This document shows, in pieces, positions 17,296 through 26,337 of a stretch of DNA of 64,000 bases. The first letter of the stretch is position 1, and the number at the start of each line of letters is the position of its first letter. Origin of the DNA: Lactiplantibacillus daowaiensis (GTDB taxonomy: Bacteria > Bacillota > Bacilli > Lactobacillales > Lactobacillaceae); assembly GCF_005405085.1 (NCBI RefSeq), contig NZ_BJDJ01000014.1:1-64000 (forward strand). Direction: 5' to 3'. The position numbers and the translations under genes are program-made. The notes beneath the pieces are model-generated. The model saw only the letters and a program-made list of their open reading frames with translations. It was not told the DNA's origin and made no database searches.

Positions 17296-18772
17296 TTATC
17301 CTCAACTCCTTCAACATCCTTTTAACACTAGTCTGATCATTTTTATTAAACATTGCGTTAACTAGCAACACTGGCTTAGTACTAATATTGTCAGCCGCAA
17401 TGGTTGTTATAATAAAGTCAATATGACGATCATACTGCGCACGTCGATTTTGGTACTGGCGAAGCGATACAACATCTTCAATCCGTAATTCTGGAAAGAA
17501 TTTATGCACCTTTACTTTCAGTAACTCTGATGTTCCAATCCCACTAGCGCACATAATTAAGACACTAGTTTCGGTAGGATTTTGTTCAATAAACTTTGCA
17601 AAGTACAATGTGATAAATCCAATTTCATCGTCTGATAAGTTGCGTTGGAACTGGGCCTCAAAAACTTGATTAACCGCTAACTTAACACTCGTAAAAGTAT
17701 CCGGATATTCGGTTTGAATATCCGCTAGTAATTTATTGGTTATTTCAATATGATTTCTAATCCGGTTTAATAGTGGCTTAATGTGATTCATTAACTCAGG
17801 TTTCAATTGTTCAACGTTGAAGTTAATCCCCGTTACTTGACCAATTCGTTTAATAATTGCTAACGTAATAATCGCAACTTTTTCTGAATAAACCGGCTCA
17901 CCATTGCCTTCTGAAAACAATCGCGACGAGCTTAAATATTGCAATAAATAATATTTTTCTTCTCTAGGTAGGGCTTGTCCTAAATACCCCGATAAATTGT
18001 TAATAACTCGATTAGCAATTTGGTAAAAATCTGGGTTCTCTTCAATTGCTTTTTGCTCTGCTAGTTTTATTTCCGCTGGTACCTTTTGATCTGGTACAAT
18101 GCCTTTTCGATAACGATTTACTAAAATATATAAGTGCGAAAAAATATTGACATTATACGGATACGGAATGATTGAATCTAATTGATTTTCAATCGATCTA
18201 AATTGATCAATGATGAAGCGCATGTCAAAGGTATTAAGTGCTGGAAACTCTGAACTGATTTTTTCAGTTTCAATATCGTTCACTTTACTAATATTCTGCA
18301 GAATGGCCCGCCGAATGGCTAACTCATGACCTGCAACCCCCACACGATGATTCTTCCGAACCAACTCAACATCCAATCCCTTTAATTGATCTTTTATTAC
18401 TAGCAAGTCTGCGTTAATTGCAGTATCACTAACAAAGTATTTTTCAAACAAATAGCTTACTAACAGCTTCTTTGGTGCGCTGAAAAGCAATCGCAATAAA
18501 ACTTCGTTACGTCGTTCAACCGGTGAAAAGTCACTCGTATGCTTTTCATGTTTCTGACTCTTTAAATATTTCTTGTATTCAAGTTTGTAGCCTTTACCTT
18601 TTTCGGAACTAATTAGTTTACCAACATCACTGCCTTCGTTAATTCTTTCGATATACCGCATGACTGTTCGCGTTGAAATTCCTAATCTTTTAGCTATATC
18701 ATTGGAGGTCAAATATCTATCTTGTTGACTAAGGATTTCAAGAAGAACTTGGGCTTTTTCCTCAAATGACAT
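17285..18772 (-). CDS. PRD-domain transcriptional regulator with EIIB-like domain
   Basis: Activator or antiterminator-like regulator of 495 residues heading the two-aldolase operon. An HTH at about 20-45 (SNDIAKRLGISTRTVMRYI) is followed by two PRD segments and an EIIB-like domain with the Cys motif LIMCASGIGTS. Unlike the regulators at 3412 and 21556 it has no EIIA module; a separate EIIA gene overlaps its 3' end. Upstream lies a perfect cre site, so CcpA control is expected. Confidence 0.86.
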   Translation of the reverse strand: MSFEEKAQVLLEILSQQDRYLTSNDIAKRLGISTRTVMRYIERINEGSDVGKLISSEKGKGYKLEYKKYLKSQKHEKHTSDFSPVERRNEVLLRLLFSAPKKLLVSYLFEKYFVSDTAINADLLVIKDQLKGLDVELVRKNHRVGVAGHELAIRRAILQNISKVNDIETEKISSEFPALNTFDMRFIIDQFRSIENQLDSIIPYPYNVNIFSHLYILVNRYRKGIVPDQKVPAEIKLAEQKAIEENPDFYQIANRVINNLSGYLGQALPREEKYYLLQYLSSSRLFSEGNGEPVYSEKVAIITLAIIKRIGQVTGINFNVEQLKPELMNHIKPLLNRIRNHIEITNKLLADIQTEYPDTFTSVKLAVNQVFEAQFQRNLSDDEIGFITLYFAKFIEQNPTETSVLIMCASGIGTSELLKVKVHKFFPELRIEDVVSLRQYQNRRAQYDRHIDFIITTIAADNISTKPVLLVNAMFNKNDQTSVKRMLKELRINGN

Positions 18773-18818
18773 TCTTTCACCTCGCTTTTCCTTACACTTT
18801 GATTATATAAGGGATAAA

Positions 18819-18832
18819 TGTAAGCGATTACA
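18819..18832. promoter_or_regulatory. cre site upstream of the two-aldolase operon
   Basis: TGTAAGCGATTACA matches TGWAANCGNTNWCA at all fixed positions. A minus-strand TATAAT lies at 18802-18807, so the site falls in the -35 region of the regulator promoter. Confidence 0.8.
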
Positions 18833-18877
18833 AACGTCTGTCAGGTGAAGCTGACAACTTTCTCAAAAGCTTAAAAA

Positions 18878-18916
18878 GGCGCAATTATTGGCATGTTCAT
18901 CGCTAATAATTGCGTC
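18878..18916. terminator. Hairpin between gut operon and the PRD regulator
   Basis: Arms of 15 bases at 18878-18892 and 18902-18916 pair with two G-T positions. On the minus strand five T follow, but the wobble pairs favour plus-strand RNA, where no T run follows. It may be a second terminator behind the gut operon; its direction is uncertain. Confidence 0.4.
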
Positions 18917-18996
18917 TAAAAATCTGTTAGTACCACTCACTCTAAATCCCTATTCTCAAAGTGTTATTGTCTTTTATCATCTACAATTTACCATAT

Positions 18997-19023
18997 AAAA
19001 AGCGTCTACATTTCTGCAGACGC
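18997..19023 (-). terminator. Terminator of the gut operon
   Basis: The minus strand has GCGTCTGCA, loop GAAA, TGTAGACGC, then five T. It starts 13 bases past the gutA stop. Confidence 0.85.
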
Positions 19024-19035
19024 CTCATCTAATAC

Positions 19036-19419
19036 TTATATTTCGTTTTGAATGCTGACTTGGCTGCCAACCTTAATTTGCGGATATGCTTTATCTTCAA
19101 CATACATTGTCCCCGCCAAACCAGCTTTAGTTTCACCGGTAAAGCTAACTGCAATATGCCCTAGGTTCTGCAAATTTCGTTGAACTTCATTACCAACCGC
19201 TGTAACTTGGTAAGACTCATCATCAATAATCAAAAACATCCCTGGTTTGATCTCACCATCAATTGGATTAACATCAACAATATAACAAGATGGTCGTAAG
19301 GCATCTGGCGCTTCATCACCAAAGAAGATTACCATTTTGATTTCAGCAAAATCTAGTGCTTCGTTACCAATCTCTTTAACAACTGTTTGATATGCGACAT
19401 TCTTATTAGTTTCCATCAT
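19036..19419 (-). CDS. gutA: PTS glucitol/sorbitol EIIA
   Basis: Cytoplasmic EIIA of the glucitol family, 127 residues. The blocks FFGDEAPDALRPSCYI and VGNEVQRNLQNLGHIAVSF fit that family, the latter carrying a conserved His. Two adjacent ATG codons could start it. It is the last gene of the sorbitol operon, whose order gutF-R-M-C-B-A equals that described for L. casei. Confidence 0.9.
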   Translation of the reverse strand: MMETNKNVAYQTVVKEIGNEALDFAEIKMVIFFGDEAPDALRPSCYIVDVNPIDGEIKPGMFLIIDDESYQVTAVGNEVQRNLQNLGHIAVSFTGETKAGLAGTMYVEDKAYPQIKVGSQVSIQNEI

Positions 19420-19448
19420 TCAATTCACCTACTCGATTATTTTCTATC

Positions 19449-20468
19449 TTATTTACCAGCATATAATCCAAAGCTGGCAATCCATGCAACGAATACCCGT
19501 GGGACCCCATTAAAGAACCGGGAATACAGGACGGATGGCACCCCAACTTCAACTGTCTTAGATTCAGCTTCTTCCAAGCCTAGTCCAACTGGAATAAAGT
19601 CACAGGCATTTTGCGTGTTAATCGCAAACAAAGCGGGTAAAGCATATTGTGGTGAAATATTGCCTTTACCAATTTCAACCCCAATTAATGTCCCAATAAC
19701 TTGACCAATAACCGCTCCAGGTCCTAATAGTGGCGATAAGAATGGCAATGAACAAATAAATCCCATAATCATCAGGCCCCAAACGTTCCCGGCCAATGGT
19801 GTCATTAACTTCGCAAAGACCTTACCAATCCCAGATCCTTGAATAATCCCAATTAATAACGCCACAAACGCCATGAATGGAATAATGGTATTAATAACAG
19901 TCTGAACAGAATCTTTGGCGGCTTGATTAAAAGTCGCAACAACTTTACCTGCACCGACCCCAATTTTAGCGATAAAACTCTTGTGTTCCATCTGTTGCGT
20001 AATGGTTTTACTATTATCGTACTTAGCATCGCTATCCGTTGCCGTTGGTTCTGGTTCAGAAGCGGTGTCAGCTACAGCTTGCGGTGTTGTCGCCGTTTCA
20101 TCCGTGGACTTAATCTGATTAACGCCCACATTCGAAACATATAATTCAGGCGTAATGTACTTAGCCAATGGACCACTCTTACCTGTTGGCAACACATTAA
20201 TTGTTAGAATGCCTTTTTTAGGATAAATCCCACACCGTAATGTTCCCCCACAATCAATAATGGCAACTGCAATTTCATTATCTGGAATTGATGTTTTAAA
20301 ACCATCAATGGCTTCCATACCTGTCATTTCAGCAATGCGATCTACAATTTCAGGCTTGTTACCACCCGTAACGTAGATAAACTTGTGTTTTTCTTCAGTC
20401 GGTGTAATTGTGAGTGGGCCACCCCAGCCACCAGTACCGTGTTCAACTCGAATACTTTTCCATGACAT
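19449..20468 (-). CDS. gutB: PTS glucitol/sorbitol EIIBC
   Basis: Membrane protein of 339 residues. The N-terminal EIIB domain contains [13 protein letters not shown] and the phospho-Cys73 in DCGGTLRCG, as in SrlE. After a Glu/Pro/Thr-rich linker (about 120-150) there are hydrophobic segments with [19 protein letters not shown] and the family ending [12 protein letters not shown]. It works with GutA and GutC to import sorbitol as glucitol-6-phosphate. Confidence 0.92.
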   Translation of the reverse strand: MSWKSIRVEHGTGGWGGPLTITPTEEKHKFIYVTGGNKPEIVDRIAEMTGMEAIDGFKTSIPDNEIAVAIIDCGGTLRCGIYPKKGILTINVLPTGKSGPLAKYITPELYVSNVGVNQIKSTDETATTPQAVADTASEPEPTATDSDAKYDNSKTITQQMEHKSFIAKIGVGAGKVVATFNQAAKDSVQTVINTIIPFMAFVALLIGIIQGSGIGKVFAKLMTPLAGNVWGLMIMGFICSLPFLSPLLGPGAVIGQVIGTLIGVEIGKGNISPQYALPALFAINTQNACDFIPVGLGLEEAESKTVEVGVPSVLYSRFFNGVPRVFVAWIASFGLYAGK

Positions 20469-20482
20469 AATCTGACCCCTCC

Positions 20483-21040
20483 TTAGGCGTTCGCTGAAAC
20501 ATTAACTTCTTTAGATAATTTAACCCCACTCGTTCGACAAACATAAGCGGTCGTGTAGTCAGTCACCCAACCACCAATGAAGTTCATAACTAACCCAACT
20601 AGCAGATAACGCATCGCTAAATCCATCGTGTTGAGTCCTAACTTTTCAACCCCTTGGGCGATTCCTAACCAGATGAATAACTCCCCTGGATTAATATGTG
20701 GAAAGACCCCATTACTTGTGTGACAGAATTGTGCTTGAGCAGCATAGTAACTTGGTTTATAAAATTCTGGCAAGAACCGGCCCATGGTGAACGACATTGG
20801 ATTGCCTAACATAAACGCTGATAAAAATGGCAAGATCATATAACGGGTAACAACATTTCGTGATGAAGCTTGGGCTAATTTGTTCATCCGTTCTTCACCC
20901 AAGTAGGCAATGATCGTATTCATTAGAACCAATAAGAGCAAAACAACTGGCACGATTGAACTCATCCAACCGATAAACGTTTTAGCACCAGTCTGGAACA
21001 AGCCCATGAAGCCTGATGCGAAAGCTGTAATGTATTTCAT
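20483..21040 (-). CDS. gutC: PTS glucitol/sorbitol EIIC (EIIC2)
   Basis: Membrane protein of 185 residues related to Srl[23 protein letters not shown] and [20 protein letters not shown] are strongly conserved in the family. Its ATG overlaps the stop of gutM by four bases (ATGA), indicating coupled translation. Confidence 0.92.
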   Translation of the reverse strand: MKYITAFASGFMGLFQTGAKTFIGWMSSIVPVVLLLLVLMNTIIAYLGEERMNKLAQASSRNVVTRYMILPFLSAFMLGNPMSFTMGRFLPEFYKPSYYAAQAQFCHTSNGVFPHINPGELFIWLGIAQGVEKLGLNTMDLAMRYLLVGLVMNFIGGWVTDYTTAYVCRTSGVKLSKEVNVSANA

Positions 21041-21555
21041 AATTCATTTCTCCTAACTTTATTGAGTTGCCGATTAATTAATTGAATAATTTGGTTATAA
21101 AATTGCTTAATCTTTTCAAATAACGGCATTGAGAAAATATTAACGCTGGTGTTGAGATCGTCATAAGCTAATTGACCGGTCTTAAAATTAACAAAGTTCC
21201 GGTAAGCATTTAAGATACAGCCGCGAGTTAACTTATCAATTTGTTGCATCGTTGTATTATCCGCTGCAACTTCAGCAATATTACGTTGTTGCAGCAATGG
21301 TAGTGGCTTGAAATGGGCAAATATCGTAACCCCTTTCATTATGCGAGCCTCTTGAATATTGCCATCAATATCAATCGATAATAACAACAAACTGCCAGAC
21401 TGTAGGCGTTTTGGATTCTTGCCAATCAGAACTCGGCCCTGTTGTCGCATGTCACTATAATTTTGGGAAAAGTTTTTAATCTGAACAAAGCCTAACAATC
21501 CTTGTAAGAGGAACGCTGCGACAAGTCCGATACCAAGATATACCGTAAACGCCAT
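21037..21555 (-). CDS. gutM: Glucitol operon activator GutM
   Basis: Membrane-anchored regulator of 172 residues. One N-terminal transmembrane segment (about 3-23) is followed by the GutM domain with RQQGRVLIGKNPKRLQSG and SIDIDGNIQEARIMKG. GutM acts with the PRD activator GutR in L. casei and E. coli-type gut systems; the exact mechanism is not visible here. It directly abuts gutR. Confidence 0.88.
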   Translation of the reverse strand: MAFTVYLGIGLVAAFLLQGLLGFVQIKNFSQNYSDMRQQGRVLIGKNPKRLQSGSLLLLSIDIDGNIQEARIMKGVTIFAHFKPLPLLQQRNIAEVAADNTTMQQIDKLTRGCILNAYRNFVNFKTGQLAYDDLNTSVNIFSMPLFEKIKQFYNQIIQLINRQLNKVRRNEL

Positions 21556-23412
21556 TTAAATCCCCTCCGTAATCTGTGTTAATGTCTGCTGGTTATCGTA
21601 GTTCAATAACCCCTGATAAATGTTACTGTTACTAGCAATTAAAAAAATCAAATCATAAATCTGCGAAAGCACCTTATTTAAGTCATGATTTAATTCTTTT
21701 GGAATGCCAATTAAGAAAATCACTTGGACATCGCGATCTTGATATTTAGTCCGCCGATCAAAGACACCAATTTGAAGTAAAATTCGTTGGTGCTTGGAAC
21801 TGTCAATCACATGCGGAATCGCGATGCCATTTTCGAAGACACTAGAACCTTGCTGCTCACGTTGCTGCCAAGATTTCATAAACTCCGCATTCAGACTATG
21901 ATCCTTAATTCGCGCTTGAATCATTGTTTTAACAGCCTCTAAATACGGCAGCTTATGATCGAAGTGCCAAAAATCAAACTCACAGTTACCATTCAAAATT
22001 GCTTTTTCAACCAATGATACTTGCAACTTTCCTCGTAATTCATTCGTACGAAAAGCCGCGCTAATTCGAACAACCGGCGTCGTTGGATCACTATATTCAA
22101 TTGGCCGGTCGGAAAAAATCAGTAAATAATGTCCGTAATTAGCATTTAATTGTTGGGCCGTTGCAAAGACCGTTACGACAACTTCGTCTTCAAAAATCTC
22201 ATCTAGTTGATGTTGAATGAACTTGACAACACTAGACCCAACTTGACCGACAATGGCAACTTCAAAACTTGGTTGCCCCGCATTTTTCCGATCTTCCAAT
22301 TCCATCTCAAAATATAAAACTAGATAGCCCATCTCAGCCGAATCAACCGAAATGCCAATATAATCATCCAACACCTTCAACGTTGTCTGAGCTAGGTCAT
22401 AAGCAATTGGATACTTCTCAAACAAATTACTCGGTAATAGCTGGTTCGTTTGAACATGGAAGATAGTTCGATTAATTAAAAATAGAAAATGATATTTAAT
22501 TTGGTCATACATGTGCTCAAAGTTTAGTGTGCTATTGAGCTCACTTTGTTGCTTAATCGTTTGAAATAACTGAGCGTTCACTGCCAATCGACTTTCAATT
22601 AACTCATCGGCTAACAAACTATTCGCTTTAAACGCCAGTGGTGACATTAAATAATCAAGTTCACTATCGTTAATATCACTAGTAAATCCTGCTGATAAAA
22701 CATCAACTAGACAACTTACATTACCTGACAAATGCCATAAGCGATGAAAGTGTGGAATCTTAGATGTTATGCGGTGGCCGCTTTTAATTGAGAAACTTAG
22801 TCCAATCAAGTTACGACGCAACGCCTTGATAATTGATGCATCCAGACCTAATTGGTGACAACATCGGTTAAGTCGTTCCAGCCAGTCCGTTGCAACCGCC
22901 TTTTGCAAATCAAAGTAGTCATAGATAAAATGATCCACAATAATTGGCGCTTGGTATGCATCGTAAAGCATCAACTTAATACCGTTATTCGTCATCGAAT
23001 AAATTTCAGCATCATAGCACGCTAACATTTGTCGTAACTGCTTTAAATCACGGTTAAGCGTGGTCTTACTAATCGTTAATTCATCCGCCAAATCATCTAG
23101 CGTAATGTAATCTTCACTTTGGAATAGCCGCTTCATAATATACGCATACCGTTTATTGGCATCGTTAAAATCCAAGCTCTTCTTCAAATGACCGGTTTGT
23201 AATTTAGCCAACTGCTGGTAATCGTCAACTTGTAAATAATATCGCCGCTGTTTTTCACGAACTTGAGCGGCCCCATTTAACTCTTCATTCAATTGCTGAA
23301 TGTATTTGTTCATCGTTCGTTCGGAAACATGTTCAGCTGCAATCAGCTCATTCATCGTCACAGAATCGTTGACAATGAAAAAGCTTAAAAGACGCAGATA
23401 TTGACTATTCAA
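21556..23412 (-). CDS. gutR: Sorbitol operon PRD activator GutR
   Basis: Transcriptional activator of 618 residues. Two HTH segments lie in the first 120 residues, followed by PRD modules, an EIIB-like region (FEVAIVGQVGSSVVKFI) and a C-terminal EIIA-2 domain with the phospho-His motif GIAIPHVID. The start codon is TTG, placed eight to nine bases after AAAAGGAA, which may lower its translation relative to gutF. Phosphorylation by PTS proteins should tune its activity. Confidence 0.87.
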   Translation of the reverse strand: MNSQYLRLLSFFIVNDSVTMNELIAAEHVSERTMNKYIQQLNEELNGAAQVREKQRRYYLQVDDYQQLAKLQTGHLKKSLDFNDANKRYAYIMKRLFQSEDYITLDDLADELTISKTTLNRDLKQLRQMLACYDAEIYSMTNNGIKLMLYDAYQAPIIVDHFIYDYFDLQKAVATDWLERLNRCCHQLGLDASIIKALRRNLIGLSFSIKSGHRITSKIPHFHRLWHLSGNVSCLVDVLSAGFTSDINDSELDYLMSPLAFKANSLLADELIESRLAVNAQLFQTIKQQSELNSTLNFEHMYDQIKYHFLFLINRTIFHVQTNQLLPSNLFEKYPIAYDLAQTTLKVLDDYIGISVDSAEMGYLVLYFEMELEDRKNAGQPSFEVAIVGQVGSSVVKFIQHQLDEIFEDEVVVTVFATAQQLNANYGHYLLIFSDRPIEYSDPTTPVVRISAAFRTNELRGKLQVSLVEKAILNGNCEFDFWHFDHKLPYLEAVKTMIQARIKDHSLNAEFMKSWQQREQQGSSVFENGIAIPHVIDSSKHQRILLQIGVFDRRTKYQDRDVQVIFLIGIPKELNHDLNKVLSQIYDLIFLIASNSNIYQGLLNYDNQQTLTQITEGI

Positions 23413-23427
23413 CTACATCATTCCTTT

Positions 23428-24231
23428 TTAGCCTCGCGATTTGCCCCCGGCTACATTGGTTGTTACCCCAGTAATATAGCTTGCTCGTTTTGATAAAAAG
23501 TAACTAACTAAATCTGCCACTTCATATAAGTGTCCGCTACGACCTAGTGGTGTCGTGGTAGTGCTCTTATACCCAGCTCTTAAATCATCCACCGTCTTAT
23601 GCCGTGAATAGGCTAATGCTTCTTCATACGATGGTGTTCGTAAGCCAGTTGCTTCCATGATTCCTGGTGCGACGCCAACAACTCTAATATTAAATTCACC
23701 CAATTCCTTCGCCCATGAACGTGTCAGTCCATTAATTGCGCCCTTAGTTCCAGAATAAATGCTTTGCCCTTGCGACCCTTCTAGCCCAGCTTCTGATGAC
23801 ATATTGACAATGACACCTTCACTTTGCTTTGCCATATACCGTCCAACTGCTTGTGAAAGCAAGAAAGTACTCTTTACGTTAACCGCAAACATCTTGTCAA
23901 AAGCACCTTCATTTAATTCATATTTACCACGCGGATTTTGATTATCAACTAATAAACGTGGCATATTAATCCCAGCGTTATTAACTAAACCATCAATTCG
24001 ACCAAACTTTGCAACCACTTCATCAACGGCTGCATCAACTGCTTTACCAGAGGTCACATCGCATTTAATAAAATGCAAACGTTCATTATTGATTTCACTC
24101 GGATTGAGATCTAAATCAAACACTTGGGCACCATGACCCAACAACTCTGATACAATCGCATCCCCAATACCCGATGAACCACCAGTGACAATAATGACGT
24201 TATCTTCTAATTCTAACCAATCTTTTGACAT
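23428..24231 (-). CDS. gutF: Sorbitol-6-phosphate 2-dehydrogenase
   Basis: SDR of 267 residues that turns imported sorbitol-6-phosphate into fructose-6-phosphate. It has GGSSGIG near residue 16, NNAG, YSGTKGAING with the Tyr/Lys pair, and the ending SYITGVTTNVAGGKSRG. It is first in the sorbitol operon. Large stretches (for example VVGVAPGIMEATGLRTPSYEEALAY) are identical in SorF at 9242-10039, so the two genes are recent paralogues. Confidence 0.9.
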   Translation of the reverse strand: MSKDWLELEDNVIIVTGGSSGIGDAIVSELLGHGAQVFDLDLNPSEINNERLHFIKCDVTSGKAVDAAVDEVVAKFGRIDGLVNNAGINMPRLLVDNQNPRGKYELNEGAFDKMFAVNVKSTFLLSQAVGRYMAKQSEGVIVNMSSEAGLEGSQGQSIYSGTKGAINGLTRSWAKELGEFNIRVVGVAPGIMEATGLRTPSYEEALAYSRHKTVDDLRAGYKSTTTTPLGRSGHLYEVADLVSYFLSKRASYITGVTTNVAGGKSRG

Positions 24232-24282
24232 AATTAACGCGCTCCTTACAACTTATATTTATTTTCTATAGTTACATCGTAA

Positions 24283-24296
24283 TGTAAGCGCTGACA
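24283..24296. promoter_or_regulatory. cre site upstream of the gut operon
   Basis: TGTAAGCGCTGACA matches the cre consensus at every fixed position, 52 bases upstream of gutF. A minus-strand TATAGA at 24265-24270 could be the -10 element. Confidence 0.78.
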
Positions 24297-24424
24297 TTAA
24301 TTAATATCGTTAATTTCAGTTCGTTATAACAAAGTGGTTTACTAATCCCGACCAATGCTTGCTATACTTGATGTCCAACGTTGCCAACTTTTGCAATAAA
24401 ACGTCAAAATTAAATGCTGATAAC

Positions 24425-24464
24425 AAAAAATAGTAATTGGCCAGTTTAATTCACCAATTACTAT
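24425..24464 (-). terminator. Terminator of the HAD phosphatase gene
   Basis: ATAGTAATTGG and CCAATTACTAT form an 11-pair stem. On the minus strand a run of six T follows. Confidence 0.85.
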
Positions 24465-24476
24465 CCACAAAAAACT

Positions 24477-25097
24477 TTAAATTAACTTCAAGACATCATC
24501 TGGTCGTGTTAATGCATACTTGGCGCTACCAAAATCAATCCCTGGCAATGCCCCCCAACCAGCACTTGCAAAATCCATCTGTGCGGCCTTAGCAGCTTGC
24601 ATATCAAAGACACTATCACCAATATACAACGTCCGCTCAAGGTCTAACTGATGGGTTTTAACGGTATATAACAGTGGCTCCGCACTTGGTTTAGGATTTG
24701 CTGTTAAATCTGATGTTGTCACGATTTCAGCAGCTGCAATTAACGGAAAATACTTTGTTTCCGCATCAAATTGCAACCGATCTTTTGAGGTAACCACACC
24801 CGTTTGGATTCCCAGTTTATTTAAGTTCAATAATAATGCCTCAATACCTGGAAAATAAGCTAATCGATGCATATTACGACCAAATTCAACCATGTAACCA
24901 TCTAAGACCTTTTGCCAATCGGGCACGCCAAATTCTTTTAAGATTTCATCTCCAGGCCGGCCAATCCGCTTACGATACTCAGCTAATGGCACATCAACAC
25001 CAACTGCTGCGGCACCTTTTTGCAAAGTCTCAGCAATAAGATTAGCCGAATTGATCAACGTATTATCAATATCAAATAAAATCGTTTGATAAGTCAT
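24477..25097 (-). CDS. HAD-superfamily phosphatase (phosphoglycolate phosphatase-like)
   Basis: Hydrolase of 206 residues. Motif I FDIDNT holds the nucleophile Asp9 and Asp11. A helical cap domain follows (about 15-75), motif II is TTSD, motif III contains the Lys of NPKPSAEP, and motif IV is YIGDSVFDMQAA. The start at 25097 follows GAGGAGGAAA; the frame is open to 25154 but that part covers the upstream terminator. Substrate unknown; location behind a polyol operon makes a sugar or polyol phosphate plausible. Confidence 0.82.
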   Translation of the reverse strand: MTYQTILFDIDNTLINSANLIAETLQKGAAAVGVDVPLAEYRKRIGRPGDEILKEFGVPDWQKVLDGYMVEFGRNMHRLAYFPGIEALLLNLNKLGIQTGVVTSKDRLQFDAETKYFPLIAAAEIVTTSDLTANPKPSAEPLLYTVKTHQLDLERTLYIGDSVFDMQAAKAAQMDFASAGWGALPGIDFGSAKYALTRPDDVLKLI

Positions 25098-25120
25098 TTG
25101 CAGTTTCCTCCTCCCCCCAT

Positions 25121-25161
25121 AAAAAAAGGTGCTCGACCATTGTAGCCGCAGCACCTTTTCA
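25121..25161 (-). terminator. Terminator of the galactitol-type PTS operon
   Basis: AAAAGGTGCT and AGCACCTTTT enclose a long loop; seven T follow on the minus strand. It directly abuts the ribosome site of the HAD gene, so read-through probably provides some expression of that gene. Confidence 0.75.
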
Positions 25162-25216
25162 AGGAGGTTTGTAATTCTAGTTATTACTCAAATATATGTC
25201 ATTGCAAAGCCAAGTA

Positions 25217-26305
25217 CTATTCAGCTAAATCTGGATCGTCAGGGTTTGATGCAATCATAACTTTCAATTCTTTGCCGGCCATCATCGCATCAAAAGCATC
25301 ACGCCAGTGTTCCAAATCAAAGACCTTCGTAATCATGGCATCTTGGTTGATTGCACCTTTACTTTCAAGGTGTAATGCAATTGGCCAGTCATATGGGTTT
25401 TGTGAACGTGAACCACGATAAGTGATTTCATGTTGAATAATAGAACGTTCATCCAATTCATTCATTGGTTTAGCAAAGAGACCAACTTGTTGGAAAGTCC
25501 CACCCTTACGGATTAATGGTAAGGCCGCATTAACAGCTGGTGTCGCACCAGAACAGTCATAAACCTTAGTTACACCAACGCCATCAGTAGCATCCATGAT
25601 GATCTTTTCAAGATCTTCCTTTTGCGTATCGATGACAAGATCAGCACCAAGTTCCTTGGCAATTTGGAGACGATCAGCATCTTTAGTAATCCCAGAAACG
25701 AAGACCCGAGCACCAATTTCTTTAGCGATTTGTAAAGAAAGTAAGCCCATTGGTCCTGGTCCGATGATAAGTAACGTATCATGTAACGTGAATGGTGTCT
25801 TTTGATACATCGCATGAACACAAGAAGCAAGTGGTTCAGACATTGCAGCCATCTTGTAAGAAACGTTATCTGGCAAAATGTGGGCACTTTCTTCGCGAGT
25901 TAAAACATAGTTGGCCATTGAGCCATTGGCCTTAGTCCCAATCCCTTCGCGGTTAGGGCACAGGTTGTATTCTTTGTCTTGGCAGTAAATACAAGTTTCA
26001 TCGGTAGCAAAAGTCGTTTCACTAGTAACCCGATCACCAGGCTTCAATGTTTTAACGTCTGGACCTACTTTAACAACTTTACCTGAGAATTCATGACCTA
26101 AAACCAATGGGGTGACAGCGTTTGCATATTGACCCTTGAATGTGTGGATATCAGTCCCACAAATCCCAGTATAGGCAACTTTTAGTAATACCTTGTCCCC
26201 AGTAACTTCTGGTACAGGGATTTGTTTTAATTCCATGTTGTCATAACCGGCTTCGGTCTTAACAACAGCTTCCATTGTTTCTTCATTAAATTCTTCAGCA
26301 GACAT
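25217..26305 (-). CDS. Zinc-dependent polyol or polyol-phosphate dehydrogenase (MDR family)
   Basis: Likely oxidises a pentitol phosphate (for example arabitol or xylitol phosphate) to a ketose phosphate. It has 362 residues, catalytic zinc motifs GICGTDIH and LGHEFSG, a structural-zinc region ETCIYCQDKEYNLC with three of the usual four cysteines, and a Rossmann segment LLIIGPGPMGLL. It closes an operon of galactitol-type EIIA, EIIB and EIIC. A phosphoketolase on the other side of the divergent regulator suggests the product is a pentulose-5-phosphate. Galactitol-1-phosphate or sorbitol dehydrogenase remain alternatives. Confidence 0.8.
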   Translation of the reverse strand: MSAEEFNEETMEAVVKTEAGYDNMELKQIPVPEVTGDKVLLKVAYTGICGTDIHTFKGQYANAVTPLVLGHEFSGKVVKVGPDVKTLKPGDRVTSETTFATDETCIYCQDKEYNLCPNREGIGTKANGSMANYVLTREESAHILPDNVSYKMAAMSEPLASCVHAMYQKTPFTLHDTLLIIGPGPMGLLSLQIAKEIGARVFVSGITKDADRLQIAKELGADLVIDTQKEDLEKIIMDATDGVGVTKVYDCSGATPAVNAALPLIRKGGTFQQVGLFAKPMNELDERSIIQHEITYRGSRSQNPYDWPIALHLESKGAINQDAMITKVFDLEHWRDAFDAMMAGKELKVMIASNPDDPDLAE

Positions 26306-26337
26306 AATTCATGTTCCTTTCTGAGTTCTAAAATGTT

